Shown in pieces: positions 5,230 to 6,277 of a stretch of 6,277 nucleotides of DNA. Under the pieces are notes generated by a model. That model searched no databases. It was not told where the DNA came from and saw only the letters and a list, made by a program, of their open reading frames with translations. Each line of letters begins with the position of its first letter. Position 1 is the stretch's first letter. The position numbers were made by a program, and so were the translations under genes. This DNA comes from JACPSX01 sp035288405 [NCBI: bacterium] (GTDB taxonomy: Bacteria > JACPSX01), in contig DATEAK010000043.1 in NCBI GenBank assembly GCA_035288405.1, forward strand, positions 1-6,277, given 5' to 3'.

Positions 5230-6277
5230 TTGGGAAGTGGAATTCTCGCCAAACAATATGATCCCGTCCAGGTGGAAGAGCGCTGGCTGGAGCACTGGAA
5301 TCAATTGGACCTCTTTCACGCCGGGCAGGATCTCTCCAGGCCTCCCTTTTGTATCGTCATCCCGCCTCCCAATGTGACAGGCTCTCTTCACATCGGTCAT
5401 GCTCTCAACAATACTCTCCAGGACATTCTGGTGCGCTGGAAGCGCATGGACGGCTATGATGCGCTGTGGATGCCCGGAACGGACCATGCGGGAATTGCGA
5501 CCCAGAATGTCATCGAGCGTCAGCTCCATGCCGAGGGGCTCACCCGTGAGAGCTTGGGACGGGAACAGTTCGTGGCCCGGATCTGGAAATGGAAGAAGGA
5601 AGTCGGAGGCACGATCATCCGGCAGCTCAAGCGCCTGGGAGCTTCTTGCGACTGGAAGCGGGAGCGCTTCACCATGGATGAGGGGCTCTCTCGCGCCGTA
5701 TTGGAAGTTTTTGTCCGCCTCCATGAGGATGGACTCCTCTACCGGGCTGAACGCCAGGTCAACTGGTGCCCGCGCTGCGAAACGGCGCTCTCGGACATCG
5801 AGGTTGTGCATGAAGAACGAGAAGGAAAACTGTGGCACATCCTTTACCCCTTCGCGGAAGACCCGACGCGCGGCGTCATCGTCGCCACGACCCGGCCGGA
5901 AACCATGCTGGCGGATACGGCGGTTGCCGTCAATCCCGAGGACGAACGCTACAGGGAAGCTATGGGCAAAACTCTCCTTCTCCCGCTTGTAGGCAGGCGG
6001 CTCAAGGTCATCGCGGACGCTTACGTATCCTGCGAATTCGGCACCGGAGCCCTGAAGGTCACACCGGGGCACGACCCCAATGATTACGAAATCGGCCGGC
6101 GCCACGGCCTCCAGATCATCAACGCGCTGGACAGCAAGGGAAACTTGACCAAGAAATTCCTGGTGGATGATAGCGGCGCGCCCTTGGACTCGCCCGCTTC
6201 TCAATACGTAGGACTTGACCGCTACCAGGCGCGGCGGCAGATTGTCGAGGATCTGCGAGAGGCCGGACTCCTCATCA
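5230..6277 (+). CDS. valS: ValS, valyl-tRNA synthetase (N-terminal part, runs off the window)
   Basis: The first 349 codons of a class I aminoacyl-tRNA synthetase that attaches valine to tRNA-Val in the cytoplasm; full-length members are about 850-950 residues. The start YDPVQVEERWLEHW (10-23) is typical. PPPNVTGSLHIGH (45-57) holds the HIGH ATP-binding motif, and WMPGTDHAGIATQ (80-92) is strongly ValS-specific. NWCPRCETALSD (178-189) precedes the CP1 editing domain, where ATTRPETMLADTAVAVNPEDERY (219-241) and GTGALKVTPGHDPNDYEIG (271-289) mark the pocket that hydrolyses mischarged Thr-tRNA-Val. The family usually has LGDT where this protein has LADT. The KMSKS loop lies beyond the window. 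Start: TTG, chosen for its AGGAGG site and because residues 1-23 then match the usual N-terminus. An in-frame ATG at 5173 would add 19 unconserved residues. It may be co-transcribed with the response regulator. Confidence 0.95.
   Translation, partial: MGSGILAKQYDPVQVEERWLEHWNQLDLFHAGQDLSRPPFCIVIPPPNVTGSLHIGHALNNTLQDILVRWKRMDGYDALWMPGTDHAGIATQNVIERQLHAEGLTRESLGREQFVARIWKWKKEVGGTIIRQLKRLGASCDWKRERFTMDEGLSRAVLEVFVRLHEDGLLYRAERQVNWCPRCETALSDIEVVHEEREGKLWHILYPFAEDPTRGVIVATTRPETMLADTAVAVNPEDERYREAMGKTLLLPLVGRRLKVIADAYVSCEFGTGALKVTPGHDPNDYEIGRRHGLQIINALDSKGNLTKKFLVDDSGAPLDSPASQYVGLDRYQARRQIVEDLREAGLLI

Noticed and set aside
5191-6204. Long open frame (337 codons) on the minus strand opposite valS
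   Set aside because: It mirrors the codon bias of valS, whose HIGH and editing motifs are unambiguous on the plus strand. The antisense protein has no recognisable motif and no good start context.

Overview
The window looks like a chromosomal housekeeping region from a moderately GC-rich Gram-negative bacterium. An LptF/LptG pair means an outer membrane containing lipopolysaccharide. The set RuvX, MltG, LptFG, an atypical response regulator and ValS, plus TCAGC-type heptamer repeats, reminds me of Desulfobacterota (former Deltaproteobacteria) or neighbouring phyla such as Nitrospirota. That placement is recall plus inference, not a search result.

Layout. (1) Positions 1-262: the 5' end of ribF runs leftward out of the window. 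It is back to back with ruvX, and two face-away sigma70-type promoters have their -35 boxes inside one imperfect dyad. (2) 263-1727: ruvX and mltG run rightward as an overlapping pair (23 bases shared). (3) 1728-1868: a gene-free convergent gap with repeat-like internal structure. (4) 1869-4125: lptF then lptG on the minus strand, 22 bases apart, both complete. lptF has its own promoter with a very short predicted leader and contains a run of 10 G. (5) 4126-4338: a divergent control region holding the lptF promoter, a 78-base inverted repeat built on heptamers, and a good promoter for the next gene. (6) 4339-5145: a CheY-like response regulator whose C-terminal half is a tandem duplication of a 51-residue helical unit. 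(7) 5230-6277: the 5' part of valS, starting at TTG and leaving the window before its KMSKS region.

How the genes fit together. LptF and LptG are the two membrane subunits of the LPS-extracting ABC transporter. MltG sets glycan strand length in peptidoglycan. RuvX acts in RNA processing or DNA resolution, RibF makes FMN and FAD, and ValS charges tRNA-Val. Most of this is core metabolism and envelope assembly. No mobile element, CRISPR array, tRNA or rRNA was seen. The least ordinary items are the duplicated-tail response regulator, the two repeat-like intergenic regions, the G10 tract in lptF, and start-codon choices that default gene calling would probably get wrong (lptG, lptF, ruvX, the response regulator, valS). 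I did not find convincing evidence of a wholly new system.
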